64,000 nt of DNA from CAVTYH01 sp963738835 (lineage in GTDB: Bacteria; Planctomycetota; Planctomycetia; Pirellulales; JADZDJ01): contig CAVTYH010000002.1 in the NCBI GenBank assembly GCA_963738835.1, positions 434,001 to 498,000 of the forward strand, read 5' to 3'. The notes under the pieces were generated by a model, which did no database searches, was not told the DNA's origin, and saw nothing but the letters and a program-made list of their open reading frames with translations. Below are positions 38,478 to 48,509 of the stretch, piece by piece (the first letter of the stretch is position 1; every line of letters starts with the position of its first letter). Made by a program: the position numbers and the translations under genes.

Positions 38478-40738
38478 ATGAATCCAGCCACAACATTACC
38501 CGTACTGCTCGGCCTTGCCTGGCTGTTGCCGCTGGCGTCGTTTGTGCTGATTGTGTTTTTCGGTCGGCACATGGGGCATCATGGCAAAGCCGCGGCGTAC
38601 GTGGCGTGCGGGGCGATCATTTCCGGCTGCGTTTTGTCTCTGGTGGCGCTGTTGTTCTGCTGGCTGCCATCGCATCCGTTCGCGCCGCCGCACCATGGAG
38701 CGGAATCGGCAAGCCATACGGCTGCCAGCGAGTCGGGGGAAACGGCCAGCATAAGTCATGCGGATCCGGCCGTTCCATCAGCTTATAGCGGCGATTGGTA
38801 TGCGCTGGTGGATGTCGGCCCGCTGCACATCACGATTGGTTACTACATTGATGCTCTAACCGTGGCGATGTTCTGCATGGTCACGCTTATTGCGTCGTGC
38901 ATTCACGTGTACGCCATCGGCTATATGCACGACGAATTGCACGAGGTGACTGATCACGAAGTCACGCTGGCCGACGGCCATCCTCTGCACCGCCCGGGCC
39001 GCTTTCACCGGTTTTTTCAATACCTGTCGCTCTTCAGTTTCAGCATGTTGGGGCTGGTGATCTCCGGCAATCTGGTGATGACGTTCGTGTTTTGGGAACT
39101 GGTCGGCATCTGTTCGTACTTTTTGATCGGGTTTTATTTCGAACGCAAAAGTGCATCGAACGCGGCGAACAAGGCGTTCATCGTCAACCGCATTGGCGAT
39201 TTTGGTTTCATCATCGGCCTGATGGTGTTCTTCGGCGCACTGGGCACGCTGAACTTTGGCGGCGACAACGGACTGTTCGCGCAAATTCGGCCTGGACCGA
39301 CACATTTGCTCATTGTTCCCGCGAGCATGACGCCCACGCTGTTGGTTGTCGCGGGTTTGGGGATCTTCTGTGGCTGTGTGGGAAAGAGCACCAGTTTCCG
39401 CTACAAGTGTGGTTGCCCGATGCGATGGAAGGCCCGACGCCGGTTTCGGCCCTGGTGCATTCGGCGACGATGGTGGCGGCCGGTGTGTTTTTGGTCGGAC
39501 GCTGCTATCCGCTTTTCACACAAGATGTACTGTTGGTGATTGCGTATATCGGCTGCATTACGTTGTTCATCGCGGCTACGATCGCCATTGTGGCCGTCGA
39601 TATCAAGCGCGTCTTGGCGTATTCCACGGTCAGCCAACTGGGTTACATGATGCTGGCGCTGGGCGTTGGCGGTTGGATCGCTGGGCTGTTCCATCTGTTC
39701 ACGCATGCATTTTTCAAGAGCCTGCTTTTCATGTGCTCCGGTTCCGTGATTCATGCAACGCACACCAACGACATGCGAAAGATGGGCGGACTCTTAAAGA
39801 AAATGCCGTTCACCGGTTACACCATGCTCGTGGGTTGTCTGGCGATCATCGGCACCGGCATTCCGTTTGTCGGCGGCTTCAGCGGTTTTTATTCGAAAGA
39901 TTCGATCATCGCTCAGGCCCTTTCGTTCGGCAAACACAATAGCGGTCATCAACTGTTGTTCTTCGCCGCGGCGGGCGGAGCTTCGATCACCGCGTTTTAC
40001 ATGTTCCGCTTGTGGTACATGACGTTCATCGGCAAGCCACGCGATCATTATATCTACGAACGCGCGCATGAATCGCCCAAGGTGATGTACGTGCCGCTGG
40101 TGGTGTTGGCCGTGTTTGCCTTCGGCATTGGCTGGCCAATGTGGGGGCTGACGACGATGCTCGAACAAGCGCGTCCGGCGGGAACCCTGGAAACGGCGAA
40201 CGGCGCCGTGATTTGGCCCACGGTGATTCACCCGGCCGAGCATTTGAGCCATGAAGACGAATCAATTCACGTCACGGCTTCGCTGGTGGCATTTTTGACC
40301 GCGCTGGTCGGGTTTTTGCTTGCCACGGCGATCTACGCCTTGCGGCTCTTGAAGCCCGAGGAAGTCGCGCAGCAGTTCGGCGGGCTGTATCGCTTCTTGT
40401 GGCACAAATGGTATTTCGACGAACTGTACAACGCGATTTTCGTGCAGCCGGTGCTGTTCATTTCGCGGCGCATGTCCGATTTCGATCGCCAAGTGATCGA
40501 TCGATTTATCGACGGTTGCGCGCTAGCGGTGCGAGGCATTTCCACGTTGGACGACAAAATCGATCGTTTGTTTGTCGATGGCGCAGTGAATTGGCTTGCG
40601 GGCCTCACTTACTCGATCGGTCTATCGATGCGCCGCATTCAGACCGGACGATTGCGGCAATATGTCATGTTCATCGTAGTGGGCACGGTGGCACTGTTTA
40701 TTTTATTGAGTTTTTTCCGCAGCTCGTGGGCGGGGTGA
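38478..40738 (+). CDS. nuoL: NADH-quinone oxidoreductase subunit L (frameshifted)
   Basis: Antiporter-like proton-pumping subunit, 753 residues when corrected. The first frame fails at GKSTSFRYKCG. Adding one C near 39391 restores KSTQFPLQVWLPDAMEGPTP then VSALVHSATMVAAG. Key features: LVGICSYFLIGFYFERKSAS, the VKRVLAY-equivalent DIKRVLAYSTVSQLGYM, and a long C-terminal lateral helix region ending in a final anchor helix. A His/Ser-rich loop near residues 75-95 is a local expansion. Confidence 0.93.
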
Positions 40739-40743
40739 CGTTG

Positions 40744-40780
40744 TTTAGCGGCGCAGCCTGAGCAAGCGCACGCCGCTAAA
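40744..40780. repeat. TTTAGCGGCG hairpin between nuoL and nuoM
   Basis: TTTAGCGGCG (40744-40753) and CGCCGCTAAA (40771-40780) form a perfect 10-bp stem with a 17-base loop. It belongs to the TAGCGG family also at 26970 and 30472. It could be a processing or attenuation point within the operon. Confidence 0.55.
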
Positions 40781-40822
40781 TTCGATTTTCGAAATCTCAT
40801 TCCTGACACCTGATTCCTGTTT

Positions 40823-42657
40823 ATGGATAACCCGTATATCGTTCCGCTGAGTTTGGTTACCTTCCTGCCGGCATGGGCGCGCTGGTATTGGCGTTTCTGC
40901 CGAAGGAAAGCAAAAGCACGTTGCGCTGGTTCACGCTGGCGATCACGGTGGTGGTGTTTATCATCACAGCCTGGATGGCTTTGCCACGGCCGCAAGGGGC
41001 AGATAACGCGCAGTTCAGTCTCGGCGTAGCGGGCATTCAAAACCTGTTCTCGGTCCCCTGGATCAAGTCGTTCAACATCTATTACCTGATGGGCATGGAT
41101 GGCATTAGCTTTCCGTTGGTGCTGCTCACTGCGTTTATCTGCATGCTGGCGATGGGCGCTAGTTGGAATATCGAAAAGCACGTCAAAGCCTACTGCATTT
41201 TGTTTTTGCTCTTGGAAACCGGCATGATCGGTGTCTTTTTAGCGCTCGATTTCTTCCTGTTCTATGTGTTCTGGGAAGTAATGCTGTTGCCGATGTATTT
41301 TCTCATCGGCGTCTGGGGCGGACCGCGGAAGGAATACGCGGCGATCAAGTTTTTCTTGTACACGCTGGTCGGCAGCGTGCTAATGCTGATCGCCATTTTA
41401 ATGCTGTACTTCAACAGCGACCTGAAATTGCTCAGCGAAAAGCAATTGCTCAATGCCCGAGTCGTCGATAGCCGACTTCCAGCTGAACAGCAATCCGCCG
41501 AGCTGGCTAAAATCAAAAACGCTGCCACACCGCAATACACGTTCAATATTTTGGCCCTGCAGCAAATCGGCCAGATGCCGAACTCGCCGTTCAATGCAGA
41601 AATCCTTTTTGGCAAAACCCTGCAGTGGTGGGCGTTCTTGCTCTTGTTCATTGGCTTCGCGATCAAAGTGCCGGCGGTGCCGCTGCATACCTGGTTGCCC
41701 GATGCGCACGTGGAAGCGCCAACTCCGATTTCGATGATCCTGGCAGGGATTTTGTTGAAGATGGGGGGCTATGGCATCATTCGCATTTGTTATCCGATTT
41801 GTCCCGATGCCGGTTACGACCTCGCATGGTTTGTCTGCACAGTTGGCGTCCTGAGCATGGTCTATGGCGCATTTGCGGCCCTCGCTCAAAAAGACTTCAA
41901 ACGGCTCGTGGCCTACAGCTCGGTCAGCCACATGGGCTACGTGGTGCTGGGCCTGGGCGTATGGAGTGCCACGGCCAATTTCAAATACAACCCGGCTTAT
42001 TGGGCGCTGGGAATGAACGGGGCGATGTTCCAGATGATCGCCCACGGACTAAGCTCGGCCGGCATGTTCTTTATGGTCGGTGTGGTGTACGACCGGGTGC
42101 ATCACCGCAACTTGGATGAATTCGGTGGACTGTTCCACAAAATGCCGCTTTACAGCGGTCTGGCATTCGGCATTTTTTTTGCCGGTTTGGGGCTACCCGG
42201 ACTGTGCGGATTTATCGGCGAAGTGCTGGTGACGCTTTCGGTCTGGAATTTCAGCTACACTTTGGCAGTAATTTCCGCGGCGACGGTCATTCTCACGGCC
42301 GGGTACATTCTGTGGACCTTGCAACGGGTGTATCTGGGCGCCGAGTACAAAGGTTCGCACGGCGATCATTTGCATCCGATCACGCCGCGCGAAATTGCCA
42401 TCGCCGCGCCGCTATTGGCGTTTGCGATTGTGTTCGGCGTCTATCCGTGGGCCTTGCTGAGTTATATCGAGCCGACCGTAACCCAGCAGGCGACCACGCT
42501 GGCCGAATGGACGAAAACCGTGAAGGAAAAAGAAACCGGCGCCGCGAAGGCGACAGCGCGAACCGAAACTACTGAAAAGAGTGCCGAACCAGCGCAAGCC
42601 CCGCCGTTGCAACCGCTGGGCTTCGTAGGCGCTAACGACACCAGCACGATCCGATAA
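40823..42657 (+). CDS. nuoM: NADH-quinone oxidoreductase subunit M (frameshifted near N-terminus)
   Basis: ATG at 40823 reads MDNPYIVPLSLVTFLPA. One base is missing near 40870. Restored, it continues MGALVLAFLPKESKSTLRW to a 611-residue product. Conserved parts include FYVFWEVMLLPMYFLIGVWG, VPAVPLHTWLPDAHVEAPTP, FKRLVAYSSVSHMGYV and GLGLPGLCGFIGE. Compared with short family members it has an insertion of roughly 50 residues (about 200-260) in a loop and a Glu/Ala-rich C-terminal tail. Antiporter-like proton-pumping subunit. Confidence 0.93.
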
Positions 42658-42671
42658 CCAGCGACATACTC

Positions 42672-44421
42672 GTGACATTTAACCAACTCATCAATTCACT
42701 ACTGCACGATACCACTGGCATCAGCTTGCCGCTGTTTAAGCCCGAGCTGGCGCTGTGCGCGACCGTCGTGCTCATGCTCCTGCTGCGGGTCTTCCGCGGG
42801 CTGGAAAAGATCGATGCGTTTTGGATTGCGCTGGCCGGCTCGGTCGCGGGCTTTTATCTGTCGATTCCTTGGGACCACTTGGGTGGATTAGCCAGTATCC
42901 CGCGCACGGAGTTGTTCACCGGACTTCTAATCTACGATTCTTTCACGATTTATTTCCGCGCGATTTTGCTGTTATTCGCGGTTTTATTCGTGCTGTTCAC
43001 GAAACTCTCCGGCATTCCCGATCGCGAAGATGCGGCCGATTTTTATTCGCTGGTGCTGGGGGCCACGGTCGGCATGTGCTTGATGGCTTCGGCCAATCAT
43101 TTGTTGACGATATTCCTGGGCGTCGAAATGGCCAGCGTTCCGTCCTACGCTTTGGCTGGCATGCTCAAAGGCCGACCGCAAAGCAGCGAAGCGGCCTTGA
43201 AATACGCCGTCTTCGGCGCCGGAGCGGCTGGTGTGATGCTATACGGCATCAGTCTGTTGGCGGGAGTGCTGGGAACCTGTCATTTGCCGACCATGGCGGA
43301 GCGACTGGCTGATCTTATCAGCGCCGGCCAATTGCCCGATCGGGCCATGGTGCTGGCTCTCGGCGGACTGATGCTTGGCGTCGGCCTGGCGTTCAAGCTG
43401 TCGGCGTTCCCGTTCCATTTTTGGTGCCCCGATGTGTTTGAAGGCGCCACGGCTGAAGTGAATGCTTTTCTGAGCGTGGCCTCGAAGGCCGCGGCGCTTG
43501 CGCTTTTGGTACGGGTTGTGGTCGGTTTCAGTAATTTGCCGCAGTCCGTGATCTCGCAGCCGTTGCCAGGTGGAGTAGCGGTTGTTGATCAAATGCGAGG
43601 CGGAGTTCCGGAGGCCGGTGCCTCCGATGGTGGCAAGATCAAATTGGTCTCGGTCACTGTCCCGTCGACCAAGGCGCTGAACCGCCGATGCGCCCACCGA
43701 CAAACTGGGTCCGGTGCGGAATTACATCGTCCTGCTCGTTTCCCTGATTGCGGCCGTCACTTGCACGTTCGGCAATTTGGCTGCTTACGGTCAGACGAAT
43801 ATCAAGCGGCTGATGGCCTATTCCACCATCGCGCATGCTGGGTACATCATGATGCCGGTCGCCGCTGGCGTGGCCCTTTTGGGCAGCAATCCGGCGGGAG
43901 CTCAATACGCTTTTGCCACTGTGCCGTTCTATGTGGGGTTGTACCTGTTCATGAATCTGGGGGCATTTGCCATTATCGCATTTATGCGAAACGCCATGCG
44001 GAGCGAGCAGATCGACAGTTATGCCGGGCTGATTCGCGTTTCTCCGGGGGTCGTCGTTTGTCTTTCGTTAATCCTCTTCAGTCTCGTCGGATTACCGCCG
44101 TTGGCCGGATTCTCTGCCAAGTATGTCGCTTTTGCGTCGCTCGTGCGGGCTATGGAAGCACCGGCGTTCCGCAGCATCATGCTCACCCTGCTTGTGGTCA
44201 GTGGTCTGAACACCGCGTTAAGCCTGTTCTATTACCTACGGGTGGTGAAGACTATGGCGATCGATCCCGAACCGGCTGAGCGACCCGCGACGGGCTTTTC
44301 GCTTGTATCGCTGCCGGGGGCGTTCATCGTGCTGGTTACGGTGCCGGTGGTAATTCTCGGCATTTTCTGGGATCAGTTTTACACCTGGTTGCAGTCGGGC
44401 TCCGGGAATCTTCTGCAATGA
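42672..44421 (+). CDS. nuoN: NADH-quinone oxidoreductase subunit N (frameshifted)
   Basis: 582 residues when corrected. The start at 42672 is GTG. The first frame is good through FPFHFWCPDVFEGATAEVNA and fails after TKALNR. Deleting one base near 43687 gives DAPTDKLGPVRNYIVLLVSL and NIKRLMAYSTIAHAGYIMMP. The polar segment between (about 295-350) is an unusual insertion. The stop overlaps the next ATG by four bases. Confidence 0.92.
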
Positions 44422-44852
44422 CGCCAACCGACCCGAACGCTGTGCTGAACCGGTTGCTGGCTATCATTTACCGGTCGTTCCCCATGTATCTGGCCGATGC
44501 GGCTCCGTGGATCCATCCGGGCGACGAGCGAGCGAAGGAAGTTCTCGGCCACATCTTCAACGATTACCAAATGTACGTCGGTCGTATTACCGATCTGCTG
44601 CTTGATCGCCGCCAGCTTCCCAGCTTCGGCGACTACCCTATGGCGTTCACCGATACGCACGATCTTTCGTTCGATTATTTGATTGGCGAGCTGATTTATT
44701 ATCAAAGGCAGGATATTGCTGCCATCCGCCAGTGCGTCGACGACCTACGAACCGATCTGACCGCTAGGGCGCTGGCCGAAGAGGTGCTGGGTAACGCCCG
44801 CGGACATTTGCAATCGCTTGAGGAATTTCTGTCCAAGCCGGCTGCGGCATGA
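44418..44852 (+). CDS. Conserved helical hypothetical protein
   Basis: 144 residues, all-helical by composition, with no membrane segment. It overlaps nuoN at its start (ATGA) and tatD-type gene at its end (ATGA), so it is translationally coupled to both. Sequence such as HIFNDYQMYVGRITDLLLDR and YYQRQDIAAIRQCVDDL suggests a four-helix bundle. The complete metal-ligand set of ferritin-like proteins is not visible. Function unknown. Confidence 0.75.
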   Translation: MTPTDPNAVLNRLLAIIYRSFPMYLADAAPWIHPGDERAKEVLGHIFNDYQMYVGRITDLLLDRRQLPSFGDYPMAFTDTHDLSFDYLIGELIYYQRQDIAAIRQCVDDLRTDLTARALAEEVLGNARGHLQSLEEFLSKPAAA

Positions 44853-45631
44853 CCGTTGCTATGCTGATCGACACCCACGCTCATCTCGATCAGGAAGAAT
44901 TCGACGCCGATCGGGTCGAGGTGATTGTCCGAGCATTGGCAGCCGGTGTGGAAACGATCGTGGCAATTGGCGTGACGGCCGAATCGATCGCGGCTGCGGT
45001 CCGCCTAGCGGCAGAGCATCCATCGATCTACGCAGCCGTCGGCATTCAGCCCAACTATTGCGCTCAGGCAAAACCGGGGGATTGGGAACAGATTGTCGCG
45101 CTGGTTTCCGCCCCGAAAGTTGTGGCCATCGGCGAGACTGGGTTAGATCGCCACTGGGATTACACGCCGTTTGAGTTGCAGCAAGATTATTTCGACCGCC
45201 ATCTGCGGCTGTCTCAAGAGCGTAACCTACCGTTTGTCGTCCATACACGGGAAAGCGACGCCGATGTCGTGGCCATGCTGCGCGATGCCCGACAGCGCGG
45301 GCCATTGATAGGCGTCATGCACTCATTTACAGGCAGCGCCGCCACTGCCGGCAAGTGCCGGGAGTTGGGACTTTATATCAGCTTTGCAGGAATGGTGACG
45401 TTCAAAAAATCGGTCGATTTGCGGGCCGTCGCCGCCACGGTGTCGGACGACCGAATTCTGATCGAGACCGATAGTCCTTATCTTTCCCCCGATCCACTGC
45501 GTGGCAAACGCAACGAGCCGGCCAATCTGGTGCATACCGCCCGACGGTTAGCCGAGGTGCGCGGCGTTGCTTTCGAGAAGCTTGCCGAGCAAACAAAGAC
45601 CAACGCGCGGGCTTTATTTCGATTCCCATAA
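44849..45631 (+). CDS. TatD family metal-dependent hydrolase
   Basis: 260 residues. Metal ligands are visible in IDTHAHLD, GETGLDRHW, VVHTRES, MHSFTG and ETDSPYLSP. TatD proteins are cytoplasmic magnesium-dependent DNases or repair-linked phosphodiesterases. Frame intact. Last gene of the coupled string that begins at nuoH. A 200-bp gap follows before kamA. Confidence 0.95.
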   Translation: MTVAMLIDTHAHLDQEEFDADRVEVIVRALAAGVETIVAIGVTAESIAAAVRLAAEHPSIYAAVGIQPNYCAQAKPGDWEQIVALVSAPKVVAIGETGLDRHWDYTPFELQQDYFDRHLRLSQERNLPFVVHTRESDADVVAMLRDARQRGPLIGVMHSFTGSAATAGKCRELGLYISFAGMVTFKKSVDLRAVAATVSDDRILIETDSPYLSPDPLRGKRNEPANLVHTARRLAEVRGVAFEKLAEQTKTNARALFRFP

Positions 45632-45830
45632 ATCAGGCTGCCTGCGTCAACCAGCGCCTCGGTTTGCATATGCGATTTCTTTAACGGTGTCGCTCGTTGG
45701 CGGCCATCTTGACGCATCCCACTTGCTCGATTTGCAAAGCCGTGGTACAAAGCGCGAGGACTTACATCGGCGCGTCAGGCAACAAGGAATCCGGGCCGCC
45801 ACTCTTTCGGAGGAGGCTTTCGCCAGCCAA

Positions 45831-47404
45831 ATGAACGAGCAGACTGCAGGTTCGCAAGTGGTCTCAACCAGCGTGGCGGCATTGGTTGAGACCGAGGAGC
45901 CTCCCAGTTCGGGACGGCAAGACCACGGCATTCGACATCCTCTCTGGCACAACGTTCCCGACCACCTCTGGCAAGATTGGCGCTGGCAGCGGCAGCATGC
46001 AATCCGCACCACGGCGCAACTTACTGAAGTGTTGCCGCTAACAGCCGACGAGGTTTGCGCCCTGGAAGGGTTGGAAGCCAAGTATCGGATGGCGATTCCG
46101 CCCTATTATTTTTCGCTGATTGACTTAAACGATCCGCACGATCCCATCCGCTTGCAGGCCGTGCCTTCGCCGCTGGAAGAATCGCACGATTCGGGCGTCG
46201 CACTCGACGATCCGCTGGAGGAAGATCAAGACTCACCAGTGCCAGGCATCACGCACCGCTATCCGGATCGCGCTGATCATCACAACGCCGGTGTGTAGCA
46301 TGTACTGCCGTTTCTGCACTCGCAAGCGTGTGACGATGGATCGAGAAGGCTGGGATGCGCCGAGCCACGATGAACAGCGGATGATCGATTACATCCGCAG
46401 CACGCCGGCCATTCGCGATGTCATTCTTTCCGGCGGCGATCCACTGACATTGCCGGTTGCCAAACTGCGCTGGTTCATCACCGAGTTGGCGGCGATCGAT
46501 CATGTCGATGTGATCCGCGTCGGCAGCCGGGTTCCAGTCACGTTGCCGCAGCGATTGTTCGATGCCGAGCTGATCGAACTCTTGGCCACCGCCGAAAAAA
46601 TCTGGATTCAAACGCATTTCAATCATCCCCGCGAAATTACTCCGGAAACAGCGCGAGCCTGCCGCGGGCTGGTGAATGCCGGCATGCCGGTGAGCAATCA
46701 CGCGGTATTGCTAAAAGGTGTGAACGACTCGGTCGAAACGATGCGCGAGCTGGTTCGCGGTTTGCTGCGCATCAAAGTGCGACCTTATTACCTGTTCCAC
46801 TGCGATCCGGTGACCGGTGCCGGGCATTTTCGTACATCGATTTGGAAAGGCGTCGAAATTATTGAAGGGCTGCGGGGGCATGTTTCTGGCTTGGGCGTGC
46901 CGACGTACGTCGTGGATGGCTTGCACGGCACCGGTAAAATTCCGGTCATGCCGACTTATCTGATTTCCGCCGCCGATAACGCCGTTGTCTTGCGAAATTA
47001 CGAGGGCATGATTTTCCGCTACGCGCCGGAAGACAAGACGAACGAATCGTCGGCGATAAATTCGCAAGGCGTTAGCGACGTGCTCAGCGGCACCGGCAAG
47101 CCGCTGATGCCACCCAGCAGCCCACGCTATGCACGGCGGAAAAGAAAGTCGCTCGACCAGGTACAGGTTGAAGTGATTTCCACCGATTCGCTGGTTGTCA
47201 GCGCCAAGGCGGCTCGCGCATCGAACGGCACCGCGAAGCCAAAAATCAACGGGGTGCCGGCTACACGCCAATGGAAAACCCAGCGGCGAGAAATCCAACC
47301 GAAGTCGTCGCGCAGAAGTTGCGGCACCCATCGCTCTCACCAATCCCGTTCCATTGCCTGCGCCGCCGGAGGTTTATTCTGTCGGCAGCAGCGTGACGAA
47401 GTGA
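45831..47404 (+). CDS. kamA: Lysine 2,3-aminomutase, radical SAM/PLP enzyme (two frameshifts)
   Basis: It converts L-lysine to L-beta-lysine. The N-terminal part (HPLWHNVPDHLWQDWRWQRQ, LTADEVCALEGLEAKYRMAI, PPYYFSLID, PGITHRYPDR) is typical. Removing one base near 46268 continues it as LIITTPVCSMYCRFCTRKR with the CxxxCxxC cluster motif. The core then shows ILSGGDPL, HCDPVTGAGHFRT (substrate Asp), and VVDGLHGTGKIPVMP with a second Asp and the PLP lysine. The uncorrected frame ends at 47469 in a Cys/Arg/Ser-rich tail that overlaps the next gene. One more indel near 47265 would give NGKPSGEKSNRSRR to VGSSVTK and a stop at 47404, just before the next ribosome binding site. About 523 residues. 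Confidence 0.87.
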
Positions 47405-47425
47405 TCTTCTGCGGAGCACCCAGCC

Positions 47426-48454
47426 GTGAAGTTTGGATTGACTTATACAGCACGCTCAACAGCAGCTAATATCGCGAGTGATCCCGGCCAACCGGACGAT
47501 GCCGAGGAAGAATTCGATACGCCGGAAACGATTGAAGCGATTGCCACCGCATTACGTTGGCTGGGCCACGAAGTGGAGCTGTTAGGCGACGGCAATTCGC
47601 TGGTGCGCCGATTGCTTTCCGCGCCGCCGCCGGAATTTGTGTTCAATATTGCCGAAGGCCGTGGCATCGGCCGATCGCGGGAAGCCTGGACGCCGGCGCT
47701 GCTGGAAATGTTCTGTGTTCCGTATACGGGCTCCGATCCGCTGACTCTGGCCGCCACGCTCGATAAAGACTGCGCCAAGCGGTTGGTTGCATCCGCGGGC
47801 GTCGCGGTTCCCAAGGGCGTGCTCATCGACGGGGTATCGGACGACTTTGTGCAAGAGCTTGGGCATTTGCCGTTGCCGCTCATCGTGAAGCCTGCGTTTG
47901 AAGGATCGAGCAAAGGCATCCGCAGCCACAGCCTTGTAAATTGTCTTGACGATGTGAACGAGCTTGTCGAGCAGTGCCGTGATGCGTACCAGCAGCCAGT
48001 CCTTGTCGAGGAATTCATCGACGGCGACGAATTGACCGTTGGCATCGTTGGCAACTCGCCGCCGGAAATCATCGGCATCATGCGGGTAGTTCCACTCAGT
48101 AACGACAGGCCGTTTGTGTACAGCCTGGAGGTCAAACGCGATTGGCGACGACAAGTGCGCTACGAAACGCCGGCGCAGCTGTCGCAAGCCGACGAGACGG
48201 CGGTTCGTCACGCCGTGCTCGCCGCTTTCAAAGTGCTGGGCTGCCGTGATGTCGCCAGGATCGATTTCCGTTTGCGATGCGGCGTGCCATACTTTCTGGA
48301 GGCTAATCCGTTGCCTGGTTTGACGCCCGGCTCCAGCGATTTGGTGCTGCTGGCCGAGGCGGTGGGCATCGGCTATCGTGACTTGATCGCCCGAATCGTC
48401 GACACCGCAATTTCTCGGCATTCGACCCAGACGTCGGTTGCAGCCGCCACTTGA
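47426..48454 (+). CDS. D-alanine-D-alanine-ligase-like ATP-grasp enzyme
   Basis: 342 residues. GTG at 47426, with GCGGAG ten bases upstream. The N-terminal lobe carries FVFNIAEGRGIGRSREAWTP and CVPYTGSDPLTLAATLDK. The ATP-grasp core has LIVKPAFEGSSKGI, VEEFIDGDELTVGI, VARIDFRLR and FLEANPLPGLTPGSSDL. Such enzymes activate a carboxylate as acyl phosphate and join it to an amine. Being next to kamA and a second ATP-grasp gene, it is unlikely to be the cell-wall Ddl. I infer peptide-bond formation with beta-lysine or a related amino acid. Intact frame. Confidence 0.85.
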   Translation: MKFGLTYTARSTAANIASDPGQPDDAEEEFDTPETIEAIATALRWLGHEVELLGDGNSLVRRLLSAPPPEFVFNIAEGRGIGRSREAWTPALLEMFCVPYTGSDPLTLAATLDKDCAKRLVASAGVAVPKGVLIDGVSDDFVQELGHLPLPLIVKPAFEGSSKGIRSHSLVNCLDDVNELVEQCRDAYQQPVLVEEFIDGDELTVGIVGNSPPEIIGIMRVVPLSNDRPFVYSLEVKRDWRRQVRYETPAQLSQADETAVRHAVLAAFKVLGCRDVARIDFRLRCGVPYFLEANPLPGLTPGSSDLVLLAEAVGIGYRDLIARIVDTAISRHSTQTSVAAAT

Positions 48455-48509
48455 TGGGACACCGCGCTGTACAGCGACGGCTTGAAAGATCTCTATCACG
48501 AATTCGACA

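Noticed and set aside
36200..44421. Programmed frameshifting in the nuo genes
   Set aside because: No shared slippery heptamer or downstream structure was seen, the shifts go both ways, and unrelated genes show the same defect. Sequence error is simpler.
47195..47469. Taking the kamA stop at 47469
   Set aside because: The tail in that frame is Cys/Arg/Ser-rich and overlaps the next gene and its ribosome binding site. The alternative frame ends cleanly at 47404.
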